Part shown: positions 26,851-36,533 of the stretch, piece after piece
Layout: each line of letters begins with the position of its first letter
Position numbering within the stretch: the stretch's first letter is position 1
Source: SAR324 cluster bacterium JCVI-SC AAA005
GTDB lineage: Bacteria; SAR324; NAC60-12
Assembly (NCBI GenBank): GCA_000224765.2
Contig: AGAU01000240.1
Coordinates: 1-64,000 of the forward strand
Direction of reading: 5' to 3'
Length of the DNA: 64,000 nucleotides
Program-made: the position numbers and the translations under genes
Notes under the pieces: generated by a model
What the model saw: the letters and a program-made list of their open reading frames with translations, nothing else
Database searches by the model: none
Told to the model about the DNA's origin: nothing

Positions 26851-29061
26851 ATGCTGACCGCTGAAACTGCTTCGACGTTAATAGGTCTGTTGCAACGTAT
26901 CATCTACCGCAAAGCTGAGAGTGGTTTCGTGATTGCGAGCTTTCAGGTTGAAGGCCAGAATGAGCCCATTACGATCAAGGGTACTCTTGGCGGCTTCAAC
27001 GAAGATGAAACCTTGCAACTCAAAGGGCGCTGGCAACAGCATTCTCTCTATGGAAGCCAGTTTCTGGTAGATGAGGCAATGCCCGTGTTACCCTCTTCTT
27101 TGGATGGAATTCAGCGCTATCTCGCCAGTGGAATCTATTCCGGTATTGGCGAGAAGACCGCTGAGCGAATGGTTGCTGCTTTCGGGGAAGATACCTTTCG
27201 GGTGATTGACGAAGAACCAGAGCGTCTGCTGAAAGAGGTTCCCCGATTCACTCGCAAACAATTCGAAGTCCTGCAGGATTCCCGGGAAGCACAGCGAGGA
27301 CTGCGTGAGGTGATGACTTACCTGCATGGAGCTGGTGTCTCCAATGCTCAGGCCCAGCGAATCTTTCAGCGCTATGGTCTCAACAGCATTCAAGTGTTGA
27401 GGGAAAACCCTTACCAATTGACGGAACTGTCAGGTATTGGATTCTTAACTGCAGATGCGATCGCTCGTAAACTCGGTTTTGCTGCTGATTCATTGGAGCG
27501 AGCCGTCGCTGGAACTGTTTATGTGATTGAGCAGCAAGCGCAACAGGGCCATACATGCCTACCCCAGGCTTTGCTGTTAGAAAAAGTCTGCACGGAATTG
27601 CACCTACCCGAAGAACGCACCAAACGGGCGATTGATCATCTATTACAAGAGCGACAACTTAAAGGCCGAGACAGTGTTCACCTTACGGGTAGGAACCAGT
27701 CGTTGCTTTCCAGACCACGTTTTTATTTTGCAGAACAGCGTATTGCAGAAAACCTATTTCGTTTGCTGGAGAGTCCTGCGATGACCAACTTTGGTCCTTC
27801 TGCAGATCTACTTGATGCATGCCAGGAACGGCTCGATTTGCGCCTGGACTCAGTTCAGCACCAGGCAATACAGGCAGCTCTGCAACAAAAGGTATTGATC
27901 CTCACCGGTGGTCCAGGTACTGGAAAAACAACGATTGTCCGCTTCATCCTAGAGTTGATGCGCCCACAAATTTCAGAAACAGCACTGGCAGCCCCCACAG
28001 GAAGGGCTGCCAAACGCCTCTCTGAAGCCACGGGATATTCTGCCTCAACCATTCATCGTCTGTTGGAAGCTGGCAATCAGGGATTCCAGCGCAATCAAGA
28101 TAATCCGTTGGAGTACGAGCTGTTGATCATTGATGAGACATCAATGATTGATACCTTGCTGATGGATGCATTATTAGAAGCGATTCCTTCTCCTTCCCGG
28201 CTGATCTTGGTTGGCGATGTGGATCAGTTACCTTCCGTTGGTGCAGGAGCGATTCTTCAGGACCTGATTGTGTCACAACAGGTACCAGTAGTTCGTTTGG
28301 AGACCATCTTTCGACAGGCCCAGGATAGTTTGATCACTATCAACGCCCACAGAGTTCGCAAAGGTGATCTTCCAGATTTAGAAGGTCCTGTGAATTCAAG
28401 CGAATTGAGAGATTTCTACTTTATGCAGGAAGGTGATCCGCAGCGGATTGTTGATAAGCTACTCCGTGTATGTACCGAGCGGATTCCTCAGCGTTTTGGC
28501 TTTGATCCATTGAATCATGTTCAAGTACTGACCCCCATGCATCGTGGGCTAACGGGATCCATCCATCTTAATCAACGCCTGCAAGAAGCTTTCAACCCGA
28601 GTGGGGACACGATTGAGTTCAAGCAGTGGCAGTTCCGGGTTGGTGACAAGGTGATGCAACAGGTCAATAACTATGATAAGGAAGTCTTTAATGGAGATAC
28701 CGGCCAAATTCGGGAGGTGAACACCGAGACTCGAGAACTCAGGGTAGAATTTGAACACTCAATCATCCCCTACACAGCCAGTGAATTGGACCAACTGCAA
28801 CTGTCTTACGCGATCTCAGTGCACAAGTCCCAGGGAAGTGAATATGCTGCTGTCTTGCTCCCGTTAACCCACCACCACTACCTCATGTTGCAACGTAATC
28901 TGCTCTACACCGCAATGACAAGGGGCAAAGAATTATTTGTCTTGATCGGCACGCCAGAGGCTATTGATCAAGCGGTTCGGACCGTGGGAACCCTAACCCG
29001 TTACACGGCACTGAATTACGAATTGGCCGAAGTCAAACGGATTCTAGACAAGGCTCGCTAA
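26851..29061 (+). CDS. recD2: RecD2-family ATP-dependent DNA helicase
   Basis: A protein of about 736 residues from the ATG at 26851; an in-frame TTG at 26812 would add 13 residues. The N-terminal OB-like domain (GFVIASFQVEG, ITIKGTLGGFNEDETL) and helix-hairpin-helix region (SGIYSGIGEKTAERMV) are typical of RecD2 rather than RecBCD-bound RecD. The helicase core has ILTGGPGTGKTTIVRFIL (Walker A), LLIIDETSMID (Walker B), LVGDVDQLPSVGAGAILQDL and the C-terminal ISVHKSQGSEYAAV. It unwinds DNA 5'-3' in repair. Located behind holB and a secreted-protein gene on the same strand. Confidence 0.93.
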   Translation: MLTAETASTLIGLLQRIIYRKAESGFVIASFQVEGQNEPITIKGTLGGFNEDETLQLKGRWQQHSLYGSQFLVDEAMPVLPSSLDGIQRYLASGIYSGIGEKTAERMVAAFGEDTFRVIDEEPERLLKEVPRFTRKQFEVLQDSREAQRGLREVMTYLHGAGVSNAQAQRIFQRYGLNSIQVLRENPYQLTELSGIGFLTADAIARKLGFAADSLERAVAGTVYVIEQQAQQGHTCLPQALLLEKVCTELHLPEERTKRAIDHLLQERQLKGRDSVHLTGRNQSLLSRPRFYFAEQRIAENLFRLLESPAMTNFGPSADLLDACQERLDLRLDSVQHQAIQAALQQKVLILTGGPGTGKTTIVRFILELMRPQISETALAAPTGRAAKRLSEATGYSASTIHRLLEAGNQGFQRNQDNPLEYELLIIDETSMIDTLLMDALLEAIPSPSRLILVGDVDQLPSVGAGAILQDLIVSQQVPVVRLETIFRQAQDSLITINAHRVRKGDLPDLEGPVNSSELRDFYFMQEGDPQRIVDKLLRVCTERIPQRFGFDPLNHVQVLTPMHRGLTGSIHLNQRLQEAFNPSGDTIEFKQWQFRVGDKVMQQVNNYDKEVFNGDTGQIREVNTETRELRVEFEHSIIPYTASELDQLQLSYAISVHKSQGSEYAAVLLPLTHHHYLMLQRNLLYTAMTRGKELFVLIGTPEAIDQAVRTVGTLTRYTALNYELAEVKRILDKAR

Positions 29062-29166
29062 TTGTCTCTCTTGCTTAAGTTTTTCTCTGACACGCATTCA
29101 GATCAAACGCTACTAAACTTTGGTTGGCTTGAAGGTGGAGTTAATTTGGGAGAGCGAGATTTCATC

Positions 29167-29373
29167 ATGAGCAAGGAAAAATGTCTTGGACTATCGTTGG
29201 TATTCTTTGGTTTGAGTGGTGGCTGTTGGATTGGATACCATTTGATCGGAGGATCGGTAAACAAGGAAGGGTTTCTTGTTGAGCTATTTGCCCTGATCCC
29301 GCTGGGCTGGTTTTTTTTGCTGCTGGGCTTGGTGGCTGGGAGTGCTTACCTCTGGATCAGCAAAAAATCATGA
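29167..29373 (+). CDS. Small membrane protein
   Basis: A 68-residue protein from the ATG at 29167, preceded by a gggagagcga stretch. Two hydrophobic segments are visible: GLSLVFFGLSGGCWIGYHLI and IPLGWFFLLLGLVAGSAYLW. The open frame continues upstream to 29062 but that part is polar and lacks a ribosome-binding site. No family is recognised. Confidence 0.55.
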   Translation: MSKEKCLGLSLVFFGLSGGCWIGYHLIGGSVNKEGFLVELFALIPLGWFFLLLGLVAGSAYLWISKKS

Positions 29374-29496
29374 GTATTTGGTGAGTGTTAGGAATTGATT
29401 TTCTATATCTGCAAAGGATGTATCTGAGAAATGCCAAGCTAGCCAGCAAGAGAACAATAGATTTGAGCCACACTATGATCACAGAAAAGTGATAGC

Positions 29497-30264
29497 ATGA
29501 TTGAAGCACTTTCGTTGACTTTCGGTGAGGCTTGTTTTTTGGCGACCGTTGCCTTTTGTGCTGGGTTATTGCGCGGGTTTGCTGGCTTTGGGATGGCGGC
29601 ATTCTTTATGTCGTTATCGGTGCTAGTCCTACCTCCCATCGCGCTGATCCCCGTTTGCTGGGTGATGGATGCCGTTGCCTCTGCAATTCTGGTACGAGGC
29701 AGTTGGAGCGCAGCAGATCGCGGTGTGGCTCTGTGTCTAGTGAGTGGTGTGTTGTTCGGACTTCCAATTGGTTTAACTCTGACTGAATGGTTGCCCGAAA
29801 ATGACTCTCGCCTTGCGGCCCTATTGTTGATTATCACTCTTGCAAGCTTGCAATTAACTCGAATCCGCTTCTCAGCGCTGAGTAGTAGACCTGGGTTAGT
29901 CAGTTCTGGCGTGTTGGTTGGATTTGCAACCGGTATTGCCTCAGTGGGTGGAATGGTGGCTGCGCTTTGTATGCTGAACCAAGACCGACCCGCACGAGTC
30001 ATGAGGGCTACACTTATCCTCTGTTTGGTTTTGATCTCAGCTTTTTTTCTTTTATGGCTTGTAACACTTGAGATGATAGATTGGCTTGCCATTAAACGTG
30101 GATTGGCCATGGCCATGCCAGTTGCCACAGGCGTTTTTATCGGCCAATTTTTTTTTCGACCCAGCGCAGAAAAATATTATAAACCTTTTTGCCAGGTATT
30201 GCTGGTGGTTTTGGCGACGGTATCTCTGTTTCATACATTAGGATTTATTGTTTCATCAGAATGA
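29497..30264 (+). CDS. TSUP (TauE/SafE) family anion permease
   Basis: A 255-residue inner-membrane protein with about eight hydrophobic segments. The N-terminal half has GLLRGFAGFGMAAFFMSLSV and the second half repeats the pattern in GVLVGFATGIASVGGMVAAL, the inverted two-fold glycine motifs of the TSUP family. Members export sulfite, sulfoacetate or other organosulfur anions, or import sulfate. The gene stands alone with no neighbouring sulfonate gene, so the substrate is unknown. Confidence 0.88.
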   Translation: MIEALSLTFGEACFLATVAFCAGLLRGFAGFGMAAFFMSLSVLVLPPIALIPVCWVMDAVASAILVRGSWSAADRGVALCLVSGVLFGLPIGLTLTEWLPENDSRLAALLLIITLASLQLTRIRFSALSSRPGLVSSGVLVGFATGIASVGGMVAALCMLNQDRPARVMRATLILCLVLISAFFLLWLVTLEMIDWLAIKRGLAMAMPVATGVFIGQFFFRPSAEKYYKPFCQVLLVVLATVSLFHTLGFIVSSE

Positions 30265-30563
30265 ACTGCTGAGATTCCAGACATTTGTCATATTGGAGTA
30301 AATGCTTAACAAAACAAGTCGTTCAGTCTCTGAAAATTATTTCCAATATACTACAAAAACTGGTTCATCCATTCCATAATATGAAATCATTTGAAGAATG
30401 AGCTCCCAAAAAAATCTTAGAATTATTTTTATCGAATTTGCTTAAAAAGACGGTCGTACACTGAGGACTTTATGCTCAAAGGTGTGGAAGATCCAATCTT
30501 ATCCAGACCCATTCACGCCTTACAGCTTGCGTGTAATATACGCCATTGAGTGCCACTCTTGAA

Positions 30564-31493
30564 TCAAACTCGCTTTTCCAAGTAGCTCAGCACTACCGAT
30601 CCGTAGGCTGCAAAGGACTTGTAGGTCTGGAGATCTTTGGGCCAGCGGCGCAGCGTTTGGGCCAGCTTGTGGGCTTCTGAGGCATTCAGATCCTCCAGCG
30701 GACACTGCAAGATTCGGATTGTGAAGAGAATTGCACTTGTCTTAGGAAGTCTGCGGAGTGTCTGGCGTTCTAGGCGTAAGAACACCTCGGCTCCAGCATT
30801 TTCTAACGTGAGGTGGGGTGTGGCTTCTAAACTTCCATGGCCTCCTGGTTGAAAAAGTGTCGGATCTTCGTTCAGGCTCCAGTTAACGCGCCACATTGAT
30901 TTTTCTGTTGTCAGACGATGCATGAACTGATTCACCGGGGCGTTGATCTGCTCCCGATATCCTGGCACTGGGTCATGGATTTCGGACATCGGATGCCCGA
31001 TCTTCTCCCGCAGATTCCAGCGGGTTGGAAAGCAAAGTGCCGCTGCAGTCAGGCGATACTCTCCAGCATCTTTGTCACCCTCCGGAACTGCCTGCATCAC
31101 ACACAGATCCTCCTGCACCATCCGTCCTGCTAATTCCAGTGGATGCAGTGATGTAGAGGCCATTCCGGAAGGTGTTTGCCCCGGCACCAAGATCTTCTCT
31201 CCCTGAATTTGTTGAAAGCGCTCCTTATGATATTTTACAAGAAATGCCAGGACCAGTTCGAGTACCTCTGTGCTAGCGACCTGTGCTTCAGGGCAAGCCT
31301 GAAACACCTCATCTCGACGTTGATCTAGAAGTTTATGCCTCAGAGCGACCTCTGCGTCGTAGCGATCATCCAGCCAGAGCCAGTCTGCCGGAGCTAGCGG
31401 GCGTAACCCCATGGTCCAGCGGTGTGGCTTTCCATCAAAGGGGAGCGGGAACGGGAAGGGCATGGGATCAAAGATAGTGTTTTGTTGATTCAA
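30564..31493 (-). CDS. Heme-dependent oxidative N-demethylase family protein (DUF3445)
   Basis: A 309-residue protein with the DUF3445/HODM core: ALCFPTRWNLREKIGHPMSE near 152, immediately followed by IHDPVPGYREQINAPVNQF, and SMWRVNWSLNEDPTLF near 199, plus LRLERQTLRRLPKT near 240. Characterised members are heme- or heme/FMN-dependent enzymes that demethylate dimethylamine-type substrates. No signal peptide. The N-terminus (PMPFPFPLPFDGKPHRWTMG) is proline-rich as in the family. No partner reductase is adjacent. Confidence 0.85.
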   Translation of the reverse strand: MNQQNTIFDPMPFPFPLPFDGKPHRWTMGLRPLAPADWLWLDDRYDAEVALRHKLLDQRRDEVFQACPEAQVASTEVLELVLAFLVKYHKERFQQIQGEKILVPGQTPSGMASTSLHPLELAGRMVQEDLCVMQAVPEGDKDAGEYRLTAAALCFPTRWNLREKIGHPMSEIHDPVPGYREQINAPVNQFMHRLTTEKSMWRVNWSLNEDPTLFQPGGHGSLEATPHLTLENAGAEVFLRLERQTLRRLPKTSAILFTIRILQCPLEDLNASEAHKLAQTLRRWPKDLQTYKSFAAYGSVVLSYLEKRV

Positions 31494-32070
31494 ACATCTC
31501 AGTCACTTGTAACTGAGAAACTTACGGTCTTTGAACAACTTTATTGTTCACTTGAGGCAAACAAACAGTAACCGCTATCGTTTGGAATGATGCAAGAGGT
31601 AATGCAGTTGGTTCGGGTTTTAAAAATCATCTAAATTAGCCACAAAGTGTGGATCATGCGTGGGTTTTTGATCTAGAATCAGAAAAACTTTGAGAATAAT
31701 GCCCAGAAGAGGTGGATTGAGTGTGCCATGAACAAAACAAACAACACTGTCAGTGTAGAGGTACCTTGCTTGGCTAAATCACGGATAAAATTTTTGAAAA
31801 AAGAAAATTTAAGAATCTTCTCTGCAGATCGAAATCGAGCGATAGTCATAGTTAATTCTTGTAAAGCAAAAAACGAGGATAGTGAATCTAAAGTTGGATT
31901 AGAATTTACTATGATCTAAGTACTTAAGAAAACAGAAAATCGTGGGAATGGTTGCACAGTAAAGTCTAAATTTCTCTGAAATCCAGCTCCGTAGATGATC
32001 AAATGCAAAAGTTGGTTGAAAATGTAGAGGTAGTAGCAATATGTTCGGTCAGCTGGAATAAAGTGGGATC
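31494..32070. other. Region without a recognisable gene
   Basis: About 580 bases of AT-rich DNA ahead of the ridA remnant. A 63-codon plus-strand frame (31728-31919) starts MNKTNNTVSVEVPCLAKSRI but has no known relatives or clear ribosome-binding site. Nothing else is supported. Confidence 0.4.
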
Positions 32071-32378
32071 TTAGTAATTTGAATCCTCGGTAAGCATTAG
32101 CAAAGTGAGCAAGATTCGACCACCACTACCGATAATTGCAATGGCTTCAATCTCAACTAACAAAGGCGGAAGGACTAGCGCGGGAGTGTAGTAGGAAGCA
32201 CTAGCAGGCACACCGTCTGGAAAGGCTTCATTGTGTGCTCTACTGAATTCGCCGTATTGAGACATATCAGCCAGGAATGTATTGATCTTGATCACATCAA
32301 CCATTTTTGCTCCAGCAACAGCTAGCAAACTTTACCAAGACCCTTCTCCAACGACGGAAATTTGCAGGTGACATACAA
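32071..32378 (-). pseudogene. 3' part of a RidA-family gene, split by the island
   Basis: The minus strand reads, after an upstream stop, LAVAGAKMVDVIKINTFLAD, then MSQYGEFSRAHNEAFPDGVP, then LPPLLVEIEAIAI. These are the C-terminal two thirds of a RidA/YjgF/YER057c protein, the enamine/imine deaminase fold. Upstream, the frame continues as VCHLQISVVGEGSW through the 16-bp att core, with an in-frame TAA near 32347. The missing 5' end lies beyond the other att copy at 40794-40930. The gene is therefore interrupted by the genomic island and also carries a stop, so it is inactive. Confidence 0.7.
32363..32378. repeat. Left attachment site of the island
   Basis: One of two perfect 16-base direct repeats, located within the ridA coding frame on the minus strand and 158 bases before the integrase start. 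Confidence 0.8.
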
Positions 32379-32535
32379 TTATTACTATATAAATAATTGA
32401 TTATTATAAATTAATATAATTCACAAAACTTACACACAAGAAATTATAGCTGAATTTATTAGAGAAATTGGTTAGGCTTGCACAGAAAGTCACACAAAAC
32501 GTTGGTTCCTGAATTCTACAAGGTTTTGAGGCGGA

Positions 32536-33777
32536 ATGGCACTAAAGAAAAAGAACTTTAGCGAAAATGAAATAGCTATATTTGAGGATGCTTGCATATA
32601 CAAGCGAGGTGAATATTGGCATTTTAGAATGTGGTTGGCTAAAGAGAAGCGCTATGTAAGAAGAAGTTTAAAGACTACAAGTAGAGCTACAGCAGTAGAA
32701 TTAGCAAAAGATACTTACCTAGATTTCTATGCAAACCTGAGGCAGGGAAAAACATTCTTTAGTATCACAGCAAAAGAGGGTGCAGAAAAATATTTGGAAG
32801 CGAGAAGAAAGGATTGGGAAATAGGTAACATAGTGCGTGAAAGATATTTAGCTTTGCAAACACATATTAAGCATTGGGTAGAGTATGTTGGAAAAAAGAA
32901 GAAATTAAGAGAATTGAGAAGAAGAGATTGTGAGGAGTATTATGAGTTTAGAATGAAGAAGACAGTGGGAAAAATTAGGCAAACAACAGTTGAAGGAGAG
33001 CAAGTAAGCATAAATGCCTGTATGCGGTGGCTTTATAAAGAAGGAGAAACAAGTATTGATGGATTTGAATTTAAAAAAATCAAAAAGATTGATGATAGAG
33101 TTGATGCAGTAAGAAGACAAACACTAACAAATGAAGAGTACGAGAGATTGTATAGAGCAATGCGAACGTACTGTTCAAGAACAAATAAAAGAATTGATGA
33201 AGATGAACTGTGCTGCAGAAAATTAGTTCAACACTTTATACTGATTGCTACTAACAGTGGATTGAGGATTGGTGAACTAAAACAGCTGAAATGGGACGAT
33301 GTCATAATTGAAAGACAAAAGAATCAAACAGGAAGTGAGATAAAACTGGCTCGGATAAACGTACGGGCAGAAACAAGCAAAGTCAGAAAAAGTAGGACAG
33401 TTCTGTGCAGAAATGGACAGTACTTTGAGAGACTTGCTGAAATATTTGAAAATAGAAAAAGAGAAGATTTCATCTTTAGTATCAATGGAAAGGAGAAATT
33501 AAAAAATACAAATATATATAAGCATTTCAATGCAATGCTAATTGAGGCGAAGATAAATGATTATGCAGAAAGAGGAATCGTTCCTTACAGCTTGAGGCAC
33601 TTTATGATTACGCAGGGGATTATGGCGGGATTGAGTTTCAGGCAGGTTGCTGACATGTGTGGAACGAGTATCGCCATGATTGAGAAAACATATTGGCACT
33701 TGAATGATGAAATGCGGAAGACAGCAGCAATGGCAGATTACATACGCAGGGAAGATGGGACGATTGAAGTAATATGA
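32536..33777 (+). CDS. Tyrosine recombinase/integrase
   Basis: A 413-residue basic protein. The N-terminal arm/core-binding region is Lys/Arg-rich, and the C-terminal catalytic domain has ATNSGLRIGELKQLKWDD (catalytic Arg I near 242), PYSLRHFMITQGI (second Arg and His near 353) and EKTYWHLNDE (Tyr nucleophile near 388). The first residue of the HxxR box is Ser instead of His, a tolerated variation in some integrases. It would catalyse integration and excision at the 16-bp repeats. The frame is intact, so it may still be active. A gaggcgg stretch precedes the ATG. Confidence 0.9.
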   Translation: MALKKKNFSENEIAIFEDACIYKRGEYWHFRMWLAKEKRYVRRSLKTTSRATAVELAKDTYLDFYANLRQGKTFFSITAKEGAEKYLEARRKDWEIGNIVRERYLALQTHIKHWVEYVGKKKKLRELRRRDCEEYYEFRMKKTVGKIRQTTVEGEQVSINACMRWLYKEGETSIDGFEFKKIKKIDDRVDAVRRQTLTNEEYERLYRAMRTYCSRTNKRIDEDELCCRKLVQHFILIATNSGLRIGELKQLKWDDVIIERQKNQTGSEIKLARINVRAETSKVRKSRTVLCRNGQYFERLAEIFENRKREDFIFSINGKEKLKNTNIYKHFNAMLIEAKINDYAERGIVPYSLRHFMITQGIMAGLSFRQVADMCGTSIAMIEKTYWHLNDEMRKTAAMADYIRREDGTIEVI

Positions 33778-33887
33778 AGTATAAAGAAGAATTCTTTTTA
33801 CAAAGAGAAGAGGAATTAGGTGATCAATTGTAACTTAAATAATTTTTATTTTCTTAGTCTTTAAAAAACACTGTTGGAGATACTGTT

Positions 33888-34544
33888 TTGCGAATTTTAT
33901 TTTTATCTTTTCTTATTTTTTGCGTAATAAATACAGCTGTAAAAGCAGCTATTTTTGATGTTTAAAATCATGGTATTTATGGTGGTTTCTGGCGAGATCT
34001 TTATAAATTTGGACCTGTTGTGGTTGATACTGTTGGGGGCGATTTAGGTATATTTTTAAGTGATTATCTTAAGACAGGTTTTTCTTTTGCAACAGTGGCA
34101 GGCTTATTGTCTGATAATAAAGATGATGATGTTTTTAGCTCAGTCAGTAGTAGTAATGAAAATCCTGATAGATACAGTCTCGTACTCAATGCTTTAGAAA
34201 CAGCTGATTTCGCTTATAGTACAGCGGCATTTAAGTTAGAATATATTATTTATGATGGTTCATCATTTGGTTGGTCGACAACAGGAAATTTTGGTCAAGG
34301 AGTATTCAGTCAAGGTAAAATAAATAATAGTTCAGGCTTAAAAAGTGATGAGTATCAATCATTTTCTCGTACATATGTTTCTCTAGGTACAGCAGTCATA
34401 GTTAAATTTACAAAAAACTTTAGAATATCTCTTGGGATTTCACAACGGAAAGATTTGAATGCAAATGATAAAAGTCGCCCTGAAGGATTTGAAAACCTTG
34501 ATGCTGTTACAATTTGTAATCATATATACTTGGTTAAGTTTTAA
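33888..34544 (+). pseudogene. Putative outer-membrane barrel protein with one in-frame TAA
   Basis: From TTG 33888 the frame gives a signal peptide (RILFLSFLIFCVINTAVKA), a TAA at 33963-33965, and then 190 residues to the stop at 34544, including GPVVVDTVGGDLGIFLSDYL, FSRTYVSLGTAVIVKFTKNF and the final IYLVKF. Alternating hydrophobic strands and a terminal Phe suggest a small beta-barrel. The frame is the same on both sides of the TAA, so it may be a single nonsense lesion; alternatively translation starts at 34020 without a signal. Function unknown. Confidence 0.5.
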
Positions 34545-34833
34545 ATTACCTAATTCCAGATGGAACAGATGACAGGATTAATGACACATCCGGACGGATG
34601 ATACGAACGAACAGATAACAGAATTGACGAAAATTAATATAAGCGAATAAAAACCGTGCATTATTATAATTTAACTAATATTTACAATAGTCTATAATTA
34701 TTTTAAACGTTTTATTACCGCTTATCATTCTAACATTTTCTAAATTTCAACATTATCATTAGTGTCATTCGTTCATTCTACCCACTCTGTTCTTCATGCT
34801 CATCAGTTTGTTCTGCTCGCTTGTTCTCCATGT

Positions 34834-35034
34834 TCACTTAATAAGTTCACAAGCGTTGCGCATCATGTAATCATTAACGTCAATATAACGCTGCGTTGTC
34901 TGTATGCTTGCATGCCCTGCCATCTCCGTTAGCACCCGCACCCCGACTCCCTTGCTACTCAATAGAAAGGAGAAATACCACAGTTGTAGTGTCAAATCTG
35001 CTTTATAGAGCAAGGAGCCTGATTGATGGAGCAA
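34834..35034 (-). pseudogene. C-terminal remnant of a second tyrosine recombinase
   Basis: The minus strand encodes SSKGVGVRVLTEMAGHASIQ followed by TTQRYIDVNDYMMRNACELI. This is the C-terminal catalytic end of XerC/D-like phage integrases, including the conserved AGH and the RYI tyrosine nucleophile. The preceding RHxLRHT part has decayed. Opposite strand to the main integrase and different in sequence, so it comes from another element. Confidence 0.8.
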
Positions 35035-35209
35035 GCAAGGGTGAGTTTGTTACATGAGATGTGAAGGTAATGGGTGCAGTACTGGTCTATACACAATTGA
35101 CATTAATGAAATAGGTTACTCAGTCAAGAATCAGATGTAGCAAAACGCATTTCTATCGCGTGAAATTAATGGCACTGCCCAATTCATCAATAAGTAGTAA
35201 AGGTATAAT

Positions 35210-36508
35210 ATGAAGAAAGTTTATGTAGCATTAATTGCGGATTTGATTCATGCAGGCCATGTTAGGTTGTTAAAAGAAGCCACAGGCTTAGGTGAAGTAA
35301 CTGTCGGCTTGCTAACCTCTAAAGCCATTGAGGAGATGAACGATAGAGCATTTTTGAATTATGAAAAAAGATATGAAGCGTTAGATTCATTAAAATACGT
35401 TAATCATATCGTTCCGCAAGATTCAGCCAGTTATAAAGACAATATCTTAAAACTTAAGCCCGATTATGTTGTACATGGTGATGATTGGCAGTATGGAGCA
35501 TATCAGTATTTGAGAGATGAAGTTGTGACGCTCATTCATGGTTATGGGGGTTCATTAAAAGAGATTCCATATAGCTCGGATATCAGTGATTTTAATGTTA
35601 AAAATGAGCTTATACAGTTGGGCGTCGCTTCAGTTTCGCGTCAAAGTCGATTGCGCGAACTAATTAAAATTAAACCGGTGGTAAAAATACTTGAAGCACA
35701 TAATGCTTTGAGTGGATTAATTGCTGAATCGACTAGTGAAGAGAGGAATGGAAATTTGGTTTCTTTTGATGGTATGTGGTCAAGTTCTTTAACTGACTCT
35801 ACTGCTAGAGGAAAGCCTGATATTGAAGCTGTAGATGTAACCTCTAGACTAAACATGGTAAACGATATTTTTGAAGTTACTACTAAGCCGATGATTTATG
35901 ATGCAGATACTGGTGGTAAAATTGAACATTTCGAGTTTACTGTTAGAAGCTTAGAGCGAACAGGGGTGAGTGCGGTAGTTATTGAGGATAAAACTGGGCT
36001 AAAAAAGAATTCATTGTTTGGTAATGATGTAGTTCAAACTCAAGATACCATTGCAGGTTTTTGTGAAAAAATAATAGCTGGCAAAAAAGCTCAGACATGT
36101 AAAGACTTTATGATTATAGCAAGAATTGAGTCTTTAATACTTGAAGTAGGTATGGATGATGCTCTTGCCAGAGCCACAGCATATATCCAAGCTGGTGCAG
36201 ATGGGATCATGATTCATTCTAGGCATAAGGATCCTGCTGAGATTATTGAGTTTATGCAGAAGTTCAGAGCTTCTGATAGACACACTCCAATAGTAGTCGT
36301 TCCTACGAGTTTCAATTCAGTTACAGTAGAAGAGTTTGCCGAGATGGGGGTTAATATAGTTATTACTGCTAATCATATGTTACGGTCAGCTTACCCCGCA
36401 ATGCTTAAAGTTGCAAAAAGTATCCTTAGTCACGGACGTAGTTTAGAAGCAGAACCAGACTGTATGTCAATTAAAGAAATTTTGGAGTTCATTCCTGGAA
36501 CAAAGTAA
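35210..36508 (+). CDS. pepM: Cytidylyltransferase-phosphoenolpyruvate phosphomutase fusion
   Basis: A 432-residue protein. Residues 1-135 are a nucleotidyltransferase domain with the HxGH motif (DLIHAGHVRLLKEA). Residues about 145-425 are phosphoenolpyruvate phosphomutase: VSFDGMWSSSLTDSTARGKP, DADTGGKIEHFEFTVRSLER, and the signature VIEDKTGLKKNSLFG near 262, matching the EDKxxxxxNS motif that separates PepM from isocitrate lyases. PepM makes phosphonopyruvate by forming the C-P bond, the first step of nearly all phosphonate biosynthesis. The fused NTP-transferase domain suggests that the product is activated to a CMP-phosphonate for attachment to a glycan or lipid. The frame is intact. Preceded by a gtaaaggta stretch. 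The next gene begins 25 bases downstream. Confidence 0.93.
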   Translation: MKKVYVALIADLIHAGHVRLLKEATGLGEVTVGLLTSKAIEEMNDRAFLNYEKRYEALDSLKYVNHIVPQDSASYKDNILKLKPDYVVHGDDWQYGAYQYLRDEVVTLIHGYGGSLKEIPYSSDISDFNVKNELIQLGVASVSRQSRLRELIKIKPVVKILEAHNALSGLIAESTSEERNGNLVSFDGMWSSSLTDSTARGKPDIEAVDVTSRLNMVNDIFEVTTKPMIYDADTGGKIEHFEFTVRSLERTGVSAVVIEDKTGLKKNSLFGNDVVQTQDTIAGFCEKIIAGKKAQTCKDFMIIARIESLILEVGMDDALARATAYIQAGADGIMIHSRHKDPAEIIEFMQKFRASDRHTPIVVVPTSFNSVTVEEFAEMGVNIVITANHMLRSAYPAMLKVAKSILSHGRSLEAEPDCMSIKEILEFIPGTK

Positions 36509-36533
36509 ATTTTTTCACAGGGCATTGTTTAAG

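Noticed and set aside
29439..30128. Minus-strand 229-codon frame opposite the TSUP gene
   Set aside because: Ser/Thr/Arg-rich complement of a membrane protein with clear TSUP motifs; no start signal.
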